From: an uncultured Bacteroidales bacterium
GTDB lineage: Bacteria > Bacteroidota > Bacteroidia > Bacteroidales > Bacteroidaceae
Assembly (NCBI GenBank): GCA_937906165.1
Contig: CALCYA010000123.1
Location: 1-19,853, forward strand
Length of the DNA stretch: 19,853 bases
Direction: 5' to 3'
Positions 7,584-15,718 of the stretch are shown here, piece by piece. The notes beneath the pieces were generated by a model. That model was not told the DNA's origin and made no database searches. It saw only the letters and a list, made by a program, of their open reading frames with translations. Position numbers and translations under genes: made by a program. Position 1 is the stretch's first letter. Every line of letters starts with the position of its first letter.

Positions 7584-7785
7584 ACTGCAAGTGGTTGGTG
7601 GGTTAATAATTGGGGCTTCTTACTCAATCGTTCGCAATGTAGCAAAAAGAATTATAAAGGCAAGTAACGATGTTTAAATTTTAATATTTTTAACAGTTCA
7701 CGGTTGCCGTTTTTTCTCTTGTGTTAAAAGCTTCGGTTGTTGATATCTTTTTTATCTTTTAATATGGAAATTTGCTTATAATGTT

Positions 7786-7793
7786 TATTTTTG
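7786..7793 (+). promoter_or_regulatory. Candidate nrdD promoter (-7 box)
   Basis: TATTTTTG matches TAnnTTTG and lies 43 bases before the nrdD ATG, giving a predicted leader of roughly 35-40 bases. A TTTG at 7771-7774 is too close to be the usual -33 element. Confidence 0.4.
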
Positions 7794-7836
7794 CCTATCG
7801 TTTTCGAGCTCCGGAAATAAAAATTCAATAATATAT

Positions 7837-10044
7837 ATGATTCAGACAGTTGTAAAGCGCGACGGACGTATTGTCGGCTTTAATGAAGAAAAGATTATTA
7901 CGGCTATCCGTAAGGCTATGCTCCACACCGATAAGGGTGAGGATATGTCGCTCATACGCCAGATAAGTGACCACATCTCGTTCCGTGGTGATGCACAGAT
8001 GACCGTCGAGGCCATTCAGGATATGGTGGAGATGGAACTCATGAAGAGTAGCCGCAAGGATGTGGCCCAGAAGTACATCGCCTACCGTAACCAGCGCCGT
8101 ATCGCGCGCAAGGCAAAGACACGCGACATCTTCCAGGAGATCATCAACATCCAGTCGAACGACGTTACCCGTGAGAATGCGAATATGAACGCTGATACTC
8201 CGGCGGGTATGATGATGAAGTTTGCCAGCGAGACAACAAAGCCTTTCGTTGATGACTTCCTGCTGAGCGAGGAGGTTGTGGAGGCTGTGCGTCACAACTA
8301 TCTGCACATTCACGACAAGGACTATTACCCGACAAAGAGCCTTACCTGCTGCCAGCATCCGCTTGACAATATCCTGCAGAACGGCTTCAACGCGGGCCAT
8401 GGCGAGTCACGCCCTGCAAAGCGCATCGAGACTGCCAGCGTCATTGCCTGTATCTCGATGGAGACAGCGCAGAACGAGATGCACGGAGGTCAGGCTATCC
8501 CTGCCTTTGACTTCTACCTAGCACCATACGTGCGCGTGAGCCTCATCGAGGAGCTCAAGTCAATGGAGGAGCTCACCGGTGCCGATTACTCGCACCTCTA
8601 CAACAAGGAGTTCGAGGATTATGAGATACGTCCTCTTGATTTCCTCAGCGGCGACGAGCGCATCCTGCAGCACGCGATAAACAGGACCGTGTCACGCGTA
8701 CACCAGGCTATGGAGGCATTCATCCACAACATGAACACTATCCACTCACGTGGCGGAAACCAGGTGGTGTTCAGCTCAATCAACTATGGTACCGACACCT
8801 CTGCCGAGGGCCGTTGCATCATCCGTGAGCTGTTGAACAGCACATACCGTGGCGTGGGCAATGGCGAGACTGCCATCTTCCCCATACAGATATGGAAAAA
8901 GAAACGTGGTGTAAGCTATCTGCCGGGTGACCGCAACTACGACCTCTATGAGCTTGCTTGTAAGGTGACTGCACGCCGTTTCTTCCCCAACTTCCTGAAC
9001 CTTGATGCCACATTCAACCATAGCGAGGAGTGGAGAGCCGACGACCCCAAACGTTACCTCAACGAGGTGGCTACGATGGGTTGCCGCACCCGTGTGTACG
9101 AGAACCGCTTCGGCCCCAAGACATCGGTAGGCCGCGGTAACCTCTCTTTCTCAACAATCAACATTGTGCGCCTTGCCATTGAGTGCATGGATGTGAAGGA
9201 CAAGGAGCAGCGTATTGCAATGTTCTTTGCAAAGCTCGACGGTCTGCTCGAGATTACTGCCCGTCAGCTGCACGAGCGCATGGAGTTCCAGAAGACAGCC
9301 TTTGCAAAACAGTTCCCGCTGCTTATGTCGGCCCTTTGGATTGGCAGCGAGAAACTGAAGCCTAACGACACCATTGCCTCGGTCATCAACCAGGGTACAT
9401 TGGGTATCGGCTTCATCGGTCTTGCCGAGTGTCTTGTGGCGCTTGTGGGCAAGCATCACGGTGAGAGCGAAGAGGCTCAGGAGTTAGGCTTGCGCATAGT
9501 CACTTATATGCGTGACCGTGCAAATGACTTCTCGGAGCAGTATCAGCACAACTACAGTATCCTTGCAACACCAGCCGAGGGCCTTTCGGGCCGTTTCACA
9601 CGCGGTGACCGTAAGCTGTACGGTGTCATCGAGGGTATTACCGACCGCGAATATTATACCAACAGTAACCACGTGCCTGTGTACTACAAGTGCAGCGCAC
9701 GTCACAAGGCCGAGGTCGAGGCTCCTTATCACGACCTCACCCGTGGTGGTCATATCTTCTACGTGGAGATTGACGGAGATGCCACACACAACCCCGAGGC
9801 TATCATGCGCATAGTGGATATGATGGACAAGTACAACATCGGCTACGGCTCTGTAAACCACAACCGCAACCGTTGTCTCGACTGTGGCTATGAGAACTCT
9901 GCCAAGGACCTTGAGGTTTGTCCCAAGTGCGGCGGCAAGAACCTTGATAAGCTGCAGCGTATTACCGGTTATCTTGTAGGTACAACCGACCGCTGGAACA
10001 AGGCAAAGCTTGCCGAACTGCATGACCGCGTAGTACATGAATAA
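7837..10044 (+). CDS. nrdD: Anaerobic ribonucleoside-triphosphate reductase (class III), catalytic subunit
   Basis: A 735-residue glycyl-radical enzyme that reduces NTPs to dNTPs without oxygen. Domains seen: an N-terminal ATP-cone allosteric domain (VVKRDGRIVGFNEEKIITAIRKAML, to about residue 95), the ten-stranded barrel core, and a C-terminal glycyl-radical domain. C416 in MGCRTRV is the likely thiyl-radical cysteine. C680, C683, C695 and C698 form the structural zinc site. RITGYLV near the C-terminus resembles the RVSGYAV of pyruvate formate-lyase, which points to Gly711 as the radical residue. Length and motifs are complete. The start follows an A/T-rich leader with a TATTTTTG box. The activase gene nrdG lies 93 bases downstream, with a small foldback element in the gap. 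Confidence 0.96.
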   Translation: MIQTVVKRDGRIVGFNEEKIITAIRKAMLHTDKGEDMSLIRQISDHISFRGDAQMTVEAIQDMVEMELMKSSRKDVAQKYIAYRNQRRIARKAKTRDIFQEIINIQSNDVTRENANMNADTPAGMMMKFASETTKPFVDDFLLSEEVVEAVRHNYLHIHDKDYYPTKSLTCCQHPLDNILQNGFNAGHGESRPAKRIETASVIACISMETAQNEMHGGQAIPAFDFYLAPYVRVSLIEELKSMEELTGADYSHLYNKEFEDYEIRPLDFLSGDERILQHAINRTVSRVHQAMEAFIHNMNTIHSRGGNQVVFSSINYGTDTSAEGRCIIRELLNSTYRGVGNGETAIFPIQIWKKKRGVSYLPGDRNYDLYELACKVTARRFFPNFLNLDATFNHSEEWRADDPKRYLNEVATMGCRTRVYENRFGPKTSVGRGNLSFSTINIVRLAIECMDVKDKEQRIAMFFAKLDGLLEITARQLHERMEFQKTAFAKQFPLLMSALWIGSEKLKPNDTIASVINQGTLGIGFIGLAECLVALVGKHHGESEEAQELGLRIVTYMRDRANDFSEQYQHNYSILATPAEGLSGRFTRGDRKLYGVIEGITDREYYTNSNHVPVYYKCSARHKAEVEAPYHDLTRGGHIFYVEIDGDATHNPEAIMRIVDMMDKYNIGYGSVNHNRNRCLDCGYENSAKDLEVCPKCGGKNLDKLQRITGYLVGTTDRWNKAKLAELHDRVVHE

Positions 10045-10052
10045 AGGCCTGC

Positions 10053-10109
10053 TGTCATTCTGAACAACGTGAAGAATCTATAAGATACTTCGTTTCACTC
10101 AGTATGACA
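10053..10109. repeat. Foldback element, copy 2 of 5, between nrdD and nrdG
   Basis: TGTCATTCTGAACAACGTGA with GAAGAATCT on the left; AGATACTTCG to CAGTATGACA on the right is the imperfect reverse complement. The loop is only a few bases, so the 57-base unit can form one hairpin in the nrdDG transcript. Confidence 0.75.
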
Positions 10110-10137
10110 TTGCAGGAACCAATTTCCATTTCTGACA

Positions 10138-10632
10138 ATGACAAAGCTATCCATACTCGACATTGTGGAAGACACTACGGTCGATGGTCCGGGCTTCCGC
10201 ACGACAATATATTGTGCGGGCTGTCCGAACCATTGCCCAGGGTGTCATAATCCCCAGTCGTGGGACATAAACAACGGGCACGATGTCGAAATCGAGGATA
10301 TCCTTGAGGTGATTCTTGCCGACCCCTTTGCCGATGTTACATTCTCGGGTGGTGACCCCATGTTCCAGCCACAGGGCTTTGCAGCGCTTGCCCGTGCCAT
10401 AAAGGAGCGCAGCGGCAAGAATATCTGGTGTTACACAGGCTATCTTTTTGAACAGCTGTTGGAGAATCCCGCGCAGAGGGAGCTTCTGGAGCTTGTTGAT
10501 GTGCTTGTAGACGGCCGTTTTGTCGAGGCCCTGAAAGACGAGCAGCTGCGTTTCCGCGGCAGCAGCAACCAGCGTATCATTGATGTACCGCGCTCACTCG
10601 GGGAGGGCAAGGCGGTGGTGCTGGAGATTTGA
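10138..10632 (+). CDS. nrdG: Anaerobic ribonucleoside-triphosphate reductase activating protein (radical SAM)
   Basis: A 164-residue short radical-SAM enzyme that makes the glycyl radical on NrdD using a [4Fe-4S] cluster, S-adenosylmethionine and a reduced flavodoxin-type donor. The cluster motif is C29-PNH-C33-PG-C36 followed by HNP. DGPGFRTTIY precedes it, as is typical of activases. FSGGDPMFQP is the SAM-binding GGE-type motif, here GGD. NIWCYTGYLFE and DVLVDGRF are family hallmarks. Length is normal. The gene follows nrdD on the same strand with a 93-base gap. The ATG at 10138 is the first plausible start. Confidence 0.95.
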   Translation: MTKLSILDIVEDTTVDGPGFRTTIYCAGCPNHCPGCHNPQSWDINNGHDVEIEDILEVILADPFADVTFSGGDPMFQPQGFAALARAIKERSGKNIWCYTGYLFEQLLENPAQRELLELVDVLVDGRFVEALKDEQLRFRGSSNQRIIDVPRSLGEGKAVVLEI

Positions 10633-10645
10633 GGCTCCACTTTCA

Positions 10646-10728
10646 AACTCCTCCGTCACAGCGCTTCGCTTGTGCCACCGGGCTGCTCCACTTTTCAAGG
10701 GGAGCTGTCACAAAGTGACTGAGGGGTT
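10646..10728. repeat. Imperfect inverted repeat, CTCCTCCGTCAC family
   Basis: AACTCCTCCGTCAC (10646-10659) pairs 12 of 14 bases with GTGACTGAGGGGTT (10715-10728). The left 14-mer recurs exactly at 2688-2701. Related pieces, ACTGAGGGGTTA and ACAGAGGAGG, recur near 2517, 10975 and 11013, so this is a second dispersed palindromic family. Confidence 0.55.
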
Positions 10729-10750
10729 AAACAGAGGAGGACTAAGTTAT

Positions 10751-10839
10751 TTATTTTAAATATTACTTGAAATATAAGATAACAGTGCTCCTCTTATTTG
10801 CAATTAAGAGGAGCTCCCTGTAAGGGTGAGGAGATAAAA
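10751..10839 (+). repeat. 89-bp direct repeat, copy 1
   Basis: Matches 11130-11218 at 88 of 89 bases; the single difference is G10828 against T11207. It carries a perfect 10-bp stem GCTCCTCTTA (10787-10796), an 8-base loop, and TAAGAGGAGC (10805-10814). No T-run follows the stem. Confidence 0.9.
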
Positions 10840-11029
10840 CACAAGCAAGCAATTAGCCCTTCATCGTTAAACATTACACGCTACACGTTAATCGTTTGAG
10901 TAGCGCCCATTAAAGACCCAAAACTATTGTCTCTCTTAATAAACTCCTCCACCGCAAGCGGTCCCCCTCCTCTATAAACAGAGGAGGACTATGCTGTCGT
11001 TTTCCCGACTGCGAGGGGTAAACAGAGGA

Positions 11030-11095
11030 CCTGTCATCCCGACGACTGCAAGGAAGGAGAGATCCCTCGTCGCTACGCTCTGTCGGGATGACAGG
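11030..11095. repeat. Foldback element, copy 3 of 5
   Basis: The outer 14 bases are a perfect inverted repeat: CCTGTCATCCCGAC (11030-11043) and GTCGGGATGACAGG (11082-11095). The inner right arm (GATCCCTCGTCGCTACGCTC) is the reverse complement of the left arm of copy 1, linking the copies as one family. Confidence 0.8.
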
Positions 11096-11129
11096 TTCGC
11101 GATTTGATTTAGCTTATATCGAACTCACG

Positions 11130-11218
11130 TTATTTTAAATATTACTTGAAATATAAGATAACAGTGCTCCTCTTATTTGCAATTAAGAGGAGCTCCCTGT
11201 AAGGGTTAGGAGATAAAA
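11130..11218 (+). repeat. 89-bp direct repeat, copy 2
   Basis: Second copy of the 10751-10839 unit, in the same orientation and 379 bases downstream, with the same hairpin at 11166-11193. Flanking bases differ on both sides, so the unit edges are sharp. Confidence 0.9.
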
Positions 11219-11252
11219 TTCCCACAGCACCGGTGAAAGTATTGCCAATGAT

Positions 11253-12521
11253 TTATTGCTTGAAAACCACTGCAAAGTGATGTCTTCCGCCGGTAAAGCT
11301 ATACTCCAGCCCGAACCTGTAGAACTCCGTTATTGATTTCACAAGTGCGAGGCCGAGGCCTGTGGAGCCGCTCTTGCCGCTGGTGTAGAAGCGGTCGAAC
11401 AGGCGGGTGGTGTCAAGGGCTTCCTCGCCGCTGTTGCTCACGGTAAGCGTGCCATCCTGTAGGGATATGTCTATCGTTCCGCCGTCGGCAGTGTGCAGAA
11501 AGGCGTTCTTTAAGAGGTTTGTGACAAGGGTGGTGGCAAGCGACTCGTCCATGCTCACGATAAAGCGTGCGGGGAGTGCAGTGCTGCATACAATCTCCTT
11601 GTCGGCATATATCTCCTTGTAAATCTCAAGCTCGTTCTCTATGAGTTCTGCAATGTCTATGTCGTGCTTCTCGTTGAACTGTGCATTCTCAATCTTTGAT
11701 ATGAGCAGCAGTGTGCGGTTGAGACGGCTCAGACGGTGCAGTGACTGGCGCATCTTAGTGAGCTCGGCGAACTGCTCCTCGGTGAGCTGTGTGTTGTCGA
11801 TCATCCACTCTATGCGTGTGCCCAGCACGGCAAGCGGTGTCTGCAGCTCATGCGAGGCATTGCCTATGAACTGCTTCTGCCGTTCGTAGTACTTCTCGGC
11901 GCGCTCAATGGTGCTGCGGGCGCTCTCTGTCAGCTTCTTGAACTCGGTTATGTGTGTGCACATGGGCAGGTCGTCCACTCCGTTGCCCAGGTTGTAGCCG
12001 TCGAGCCATTGTAACAGGCGGTAGAGCGGACGCATGCTGTAGTTGAAGATAAGTGCCGTGACGGCGAGGATGCTCAACGTCAGTATCACATACAGTGCCA
12101 CAAGATGCCAGAACACTGCCAACAGAAGGTCCTGACGCTCGAATGTGGGGGTGGAGACGGTCAAAAGGTACACCTGATCATTGCTGTCGGAGAATGTCAT
12201 TGTGAGGGTGCGGGCGGGCTCTGTCTCGCGCTTCTCGGGGATGTATACCTGCCTGTCCTCGAATGTCATGTAATGCTCCTTGCTGTAGCCGTAGGGCAAC
12301 AGTTCAATGCTGTAGGTATTGTTGTTGCCGTTATTCTGGCCGGGGAGCTCGCCGCTTGTGAGTGTGCGTCGCACGATTAACTCGGCATAGTCCTCGAGGC
12401 TGTCGTCGGTCTCGTCGTTTATCTCGTCCACCATGGAGAAATAGAACACCGTTGACCACAGCAGGAGTATGGGCAACAACACTATCGAGAGCCTGAATGT
12501 TACGCGGTAGATGAGTTTCAT
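11253..12521 (-). CDS. Sensor histidine kinase of a two-component system
   Basis: 422 residues. Two membrane helices (about residues 10-30 and 133-160) bound a ~100-residue periplasmic sensor region, followed by a HAMP-like stretch. The DHp domain carries the phosphorylated His224 (GNASHELQTPLAVL). The ATP-binding domain has N339 in the N box (NLLKNAFLH), a G1-type SNSGEEALD, FDRFYTSGKSG, and a G2 box STGLGLALVKSI. The kinase autophosphorylates and passes phosphate to the partner regulator encoded just upstream: its ATG overlaps the regulator stop as ATGA (12518-12521). The periplasmic part (QNNGNNNTYSIELLPYGYS...) gives no clue to the ligand. All key residues are present. Confidence 0.93.
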   Translation of the reverse strand: MKLIYRVTFRLSIVLLPILLLWSTVFYFSMVDEINDETDDSLEDYAELIVRRTLTSGELPGQNNGNNNTYSIELLPYGYSKEHYMTFEDRQVYIPEKRETEPARTLTMTFSDSNDQVYLLTVSTPTFERQDLLLAVFWHLVALYVILTLSILAVTALIFNYSMRPLYRLLQWLDGYNLGNGVDDLPMCTHITEFKKLTESARSTIERAEKYYERQKQFIGNASHELQTPLAVLGTRIEWMIDNTQLTEEQFAELTKMRQSLHRLSRLNRTLLLISKIENAQFNEKHDIDIAELIENELEIYKEIYADKEIVCSTALPARFIVSMDESLATTLVTNLLKNAFLHTADGGTIDISLQDGTLTVSNSGEEALDTTRLFDRFYTSGKSGSTGLGLALVKSITEFYRFGLEYSFTGGRHHFAVVFKQ

Positions 12522-13201
12522 TCTTCTGTTTCTGTGAATTTGTATCCAAAGCCGTAGACGGCCTTTATGTTTATGTTTGCCCCTGCCTCGGAGAGTTTCT
12601 TGCGCAGATTCTTTATCTGGGCATAGACGAACTGGAAGTTGTCGACCATGTCAATGTGGTCGCCCCATACGGCCTCGGCAAGCACTGCCTTGTCGACGAT
12701 GTGCCCGGGGCGCTGCATGAAGTAGAGCAGTATGTCGAACTCCTTCTTGAGCAAGGGTACGTCTTTGCCGTCAATATTTATCCTGCGGCTGCCCAGGTCA
12801 AGGGTGATGTTGCCTGCTGTCATGGTGTTGTTGACGGCACCGCTGCCACGGCGCATCACGCTCTTGATGCGGGCCGAGAGCTCTGCCATATAAAAGGGCT
12901 TGGCAAGGTAGTCGTCGGCACCCAGGTCAAGGCCTGTTATCTTGTCGTCGAGCGAGTCGCGTGCCGATATTATTATTACCCTGCTCTCGTTGCCGATCTT
13001 CTTTATCTGCTCAAGAAGCTTGAGTCCGTTGCCGTCGGGCAGCATTATATCGAGCATTATGCAGTCGTAGCTGTAGCCTGCAATCTTGTCGCAGGCATCG
13101 AAATATGTGGCGGCGCTCTCTACAATGTAGCCCTCGCCCTGCAAGGCGCGTTGCATGATCTCGCGCAACGAGGTGTCGTCTTCAATAATAAGCAGTTTCA
13201 T
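12518..13201 (-). CDS. OmpR-family response regulator
   Basis: 227 residues from MKLLIIEDDTSL. The receiver domain (1-~115) has acidic residues E7, D8 and D9, phosphoacceptor D51 (YDCIMLDIMLPDG), a switch Ser in IIISARDS and the conserved Lys in LAKPF. The C-terminal winged-helix DNA-binding domain (about 130-225) has KEFDILLYFMQRPGHIVDKAVLAEAVWGD and a YGFGYKF end. The frame extends 11 codons upstream to 13234, but the receiver fold begins at this Met. It overlaps the kinase gene by four bases. A TACCTTTG box at 13414-13421 is the best promoter candidate, giving a ~200-base leader that holds foldback copy 4. The regulon is unknown. Confidence 0.94.
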   Translation of the reverse strand: MKLLIIEDDTSLREIMQRALQGEGYIVESAATYFDACDKIAGYSYDCIMLDIMLPDGNGLKLLEQIKKIGNESRVIIISARDSLDDKITGLDLGADDYLAKPFYMAELSARIKSVMRRGSGAVNNTMTAGNITLDLGSRRINIDGKDVPLLKKEFDILLYFMQRPGHIVDKAVLAEAVWGDHIDMVDNFQFVYAQIKNLRKKLSEAGANINIKAVYGFGYKFTETEE

Positions 13202-13250
13202 CGTGTTGTTTTCGGTAATAAGGCGTTGGCTCAAAGATTCCAGTCACATA

Positions 13251-13327
13251 TGTCATCCCGACAGAGCAGAGCGACGAGGGATCTCACGTTCAACGGAAAG
13301 AGATTCCTCCCTACGCTCGTAATGACA
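13251..13327. repeat. Foldback element, copy 4 of 5
   Basis: TGTCATCCCGACAGAGCAGA with CGAGGGATCT on the left; AGATTCCTCCCTACGCTCG to TAATGACA on the right is its imperfect reverse complement. It sits 50 bases upstream of the response-regulator start, downstream of the predicted promoter. Confidence 0.75.
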
Positions 13328-13413
13328 TTAATCATTTGTTATCGCTGTGTTCCTTAATAAATATGGAACAGCAGACATCTTTCGGGTCAACTATAATATA
13401 TTTTGTTCTCGTG

Positions 13414-13421
13414 CAAAGGTA
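13414..13421 (-). promoter_or_regulatory. Candidate promoter of the two-component operon (-7 box)
   Basis: On the minus strand this reads TACCTTTG, a match to TAnnTTTG, with a TTTC about 17 bases upstream as a weak -33. It lies directly after the rnr stop codon (13448) and points toward the regulator and kinase. Confidence 0.5.
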
Positions 13422-13447
13422 TGAGTGCTTTCTGAAAAGAAACTGAA

Positions 13448-15598
13448 TTATAATTCTACCAGTTCAAAGTCGAGCTGCTTGCGGTCGAGGTTGGCGCGTA
13501 CTATGCGTATGCGCACGGGGTCACCGATGGTGAACTTGCGGTGCGTGCGGCGTCCTATGATGCAGTAGTTGGCATCGTCGAACTCATAGTAGTCGTCCTG
13601 CAGGGTGCGCATAGGCACCATGCCCTCGCACTTGTTGTCGTTGATCTCGGCATATAGTCCCCACTCGGTGACACCGCTGATGACCGCGTCGTACTCCTCG
13701 CCTATGTGCTCGCTCATGAACTCCACCTGCTTGTACTTGATGCTTGCACGCTCGGCATTGGCTGCAACCTGTTCCTGTGCCGAGCAGTGGTCGCACAGGT
13801 CCTCGTACTTCTGTTTGCTCACCGTGCGTGCCTCAAGGGTGAGGTAACGGTGCAGCAGGCGGTGTGCAAGAAGGTCGGGATAGCGGCGTATGGGCGATGT
13901 GAAGTGCGAGTAGTAACGGAACGCGAGGCCGTAGTGTCCTATGTTCTCGGTAGAGTAGCGTGCCTTCTGCATTGTGCGCAACGATATCTGCTCGATGACA
14001 TTCTGCTCCTTGGTGCCGTGGATGTCCTTCAACAGGTGGTTGAGTGCCGATGCCGATGTAGAACGGCCTGACGGGCTCTTCATCTTGTAGCCCAACTTGG
14101 TGACGAACTTCGAGAGCATTGACAGCTTCTCGGGGTTGGGTTCGTCGTGTATGCGGTATACGAATGTCTTCGGGTTCTTGTTCGTGGCGCTCTTGCAGCC
14201 TATCTTCTCGGCAACGGTCCTGTTGGCAAGCAGCATGAACTCCTCGATGAGCTGGTGTGACTCGTTGCTCTCGCTGAAGAATACCGACAATGGCTTGCCG
14301 TTTTCGTCGAGACGGAACCTTACCTCGGCCTGCTGGAAGTCGATAGCTCCGGCCTGGAAGCGCTTCTCGCGCATCTTCTGTGCAAGGGAGTTGAGCACCT
14401 TTATTTCATCGTAATACTCGCCCTGTCCATTCTCGATAATCTCCTGTACCTCCTCGTAGCTGAATCTGCGGTCACTCTTTATTATGGTGCGTACTATGCG
14501 TGACTTCTTTACCTCGGCCTTCTCGTTCATTGTGAATATTGCCGAGTAGGTGAGCTTCTCCTCGTTGGGACGCAGGGAGCAGAGGAAATTACAGAGCCTC
14601 TCGGGGAGCATGGGGATTGTGCGGTCGACAAGGTATATCGATGTGGCACGCTTGAATGCCTCCTTGTCGATTATGCTGCCCTCGGTGACGTAATGCGATA
14701 CGTCGGCGATGTGCACGCCTATTTCCCACAATCCTTCGCCCAACGGACGTATCGACAGTGCATCGTCAAAGTCCTTTGCATCGACGGGGTCGATGGTGAA
14801 GGTGGTGACACCGCGGAAGTCCTCGCGCTTGCTTATCTCCTCTTCGGTGATGTCTGTTGGCAGCTTTGCTGCGGCCTGCTCAACGGCCTCGGGGTATTTG
14901 TACGGCAGCCCGTACTCGGCAAGAATGGCGTTCATCTCGGCATCGTTCTCGCCGCTCTTGCCAAGGATATCTATTACCTTGCCCACAGGGTTCTTGCTGT
15001 CCATAGGCCACTCGAGCAGCTTGACAACAGCCTTGTCACCGTTCTTGCCGCCCTTGAGAAGGTCTTTTGGAATGAATATGTCGTTAGGCATAAGGCGGTT
15101 CTCGGTGATGAGGAAAGCATAATGCTTCTCAACGTGCAGTTCGCCCACAAAGGTGTCGTGCACGCGCTTTACAATCTCAACCACCTCGCCCTCAAGAGCA
15201 CGGCCTTTGCGTCGTGCAAAGAGTGCCACGCGCACAAGGTCATCGGTGAGTGCGTGGGCCGAGTTACGCTCGCTGATGAGCACCGGCTCGCTGCCGTCTT
15301 CGGGGTAGAACTCGTTGTAACCGTCCTTGTTGCGTGAGAATGTGCCGAACAGCATCGAGGTGTTGTTGGCAAGGACATATCTCCTGAACTCGGGCTCCAT
15401 TATGTATCCGTCAAAGACCATGTCGTCAAGAATCTGTACACAGAGTGTCCTTGCCGATGTCGATGTCAAACCAAGCTCCTTGAAAATCTCTTTTGGACTG
15501 AGTGTCTTGCCCTCATTGCGGTTGAAGAGCGATACGAGCATCTCCACAAGGGAGTTCTTGTTTATACGGCTTTTGCCTTTTCCACCTTTCTTTGCCAT
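13448..15598 (-). CDS. rnr: Ribonuclease R (3'-5' exoribonuclease, RNB family)
   Basis: A 716-residue processive exoribonuclease that degrades structured RNA in mRNA and rRNA quality control. A lysine-rich start (MAKKGGKGKSRINK) leads to an N-terminal winged-helix (about 15-75), cold-shock-type OB folds (about 80-210), the RNB catalytic domain (about 255-590) and a C-terminal S1 domain (about 630-716, YDAVISGVTEWGLYAEI). The RNB signature IDPVDAKDFDDAL contains the metal-binding D270, D276, D278 and D279. VDRTIPMLPERLCNFLCSL and HFTSPIRRYPDLLAHR are further hallmarks. Length is typical for Bacteroidetes. It is probably monocistronic, with foldback copy 5 in its upstream region. Confidence 0.95.
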   Translation of the reverse strand: MAKKGGKGKSRINKNSLVEMLVSLFNRNEGKTLSPKEIFKELGLTSTSARTLCVQILDDMVFDGYIMEPEFRRYVLANNTSMLFGTFSRNKDGYNEFYPEDGSEPVLISERNSAHALTDDLVRVALFARRKGRALEGEVVEIVKRVHDTFVGELHVEKHYAFLITENRLMPNDIFIPKDLLKGGKNGDKAVVKLLEWPMDSKNPVGKVIDILGKSGENDAEMNAILAEYGLPYKYPEAVEQAAAKLPTDITEEEISKREDFRGVTTFTIDPVDAKDFDDALSIRPLGEGLWEIGVHIADVSHYVTEGSIIDKEAFKRATSIYLVDRTIPMLPERLCNFLCSLRPNEEKLTYSAIFTMNEKAEVKKSRIVRTIIKSDRRFSYEEVQEIIENGQGEYYDEIKVLNSLAQKMREKRFQAGAIDFQQAEVRFRLDENGKPLSVFFSESNESHQLIEEFMLLANRTVAEKIGCKSATNKNPKTFVYRIHDEPNPEKLSMLSKFVTKLGYKMKSPSGRSTSASALNHLLKDIHGTKEQNVIEQISLRTMQKARYSTENIGHYGLAFRYYSHFTSPIRRYPDLLAHRLLHRYLTLEARTVSKQKYEDLCDHCSAQEQVAANAERASIKYKQVEFMSEHIGEEYDAVISGVTEWGLYAEINDNKCEGMVPMRTLQDDYYEFDDANYCIIGRRTHRKFTIGDPVRIRIVRANLDRKQLDFELVEL

Positions 15599-15656
15599 AT
15601 TGGTATAAATTTAAGTTGTTGTCGTTAAGTGGATGTAAATGACAAAATCGCGGACT

Positions 15657-15718
15657 TGTCATCCTGACGGTACGGAAGGATCTCAAATGTCGTACTCGGT
15701 ATCCCCAAGAGAATGACA
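15657..15718. repeat. Foldback element, copy 5 of 5 (most degenerate)
   Basis: TGTCATCCTGACGGTACGG with AAGGATCT on the left; the right end GGTATCCCCAAGAGAATGACA is an imperfect reverse complement. The ends TGTCAT/ATGACA are kept while the inner arms have drifted. Confidence 0.65.

Larger units (their letters stand above)
10633..11252. other. Repeat-rich gene-free region between nrdG and the sensor kinase
   Basis: No gene is seen in 620 bases between two convergent genes. It contains an inverted pair AACTCCTCCGTCAC/GTGACTGAGGGGTT (10646-10728), two copies of an 89-base direct repeat (10751-10839, 11130-11218), small hairpins ACCGC-AA-GCGGT (10951-10962) and CCTCCTCT-ATAAAC-AGAGGAGG (10966-10987), and a foldback element (11030-11095). 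No obvious T-tailed terminator was found for either nrdG or the kinase. Confidence 0.7.

Noticed and set aside
7492..7677. Plus-strand 61-codon hydrophobic frame
   Set aside because: It overlaps the minus-strand 57-aa frame. The minus frame has better codon choice, a membrane topology that obeys the positive-inside rule and a natural stop. The plus hydrophobicity comes from the complementary ATT/ATA-rich segment.
9484..10038. 184-codon minus frame inside nrdD, and similar long minus frames at 7825-8400
   Set aside because: They are antisense shadows of the high-confidence nrdD gene and show no protein features of their own.
10787..10814. Perfect 10-bp hairpin as an nrdG terminator
   Set aside because: No T-run follows the stem (CCCTG instead), and the hairpin is part of a duplicated 89-base repeat. 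It may be a structure, but not a standard intrinsic terminator.
10633..11252. CRISPR-like array
   Set aside because: The repeats are of different families and irregular spacing, with only two copies of the 89-base unit; there are no uniform spacers and no cas genes.
13202..13234. Upstream start of the response regulator (MSQRLITENNT extension)
   Set aside because: The receiver fold begins exactly at MKLLIIEDD; the 11 extra residues match no usual feature.
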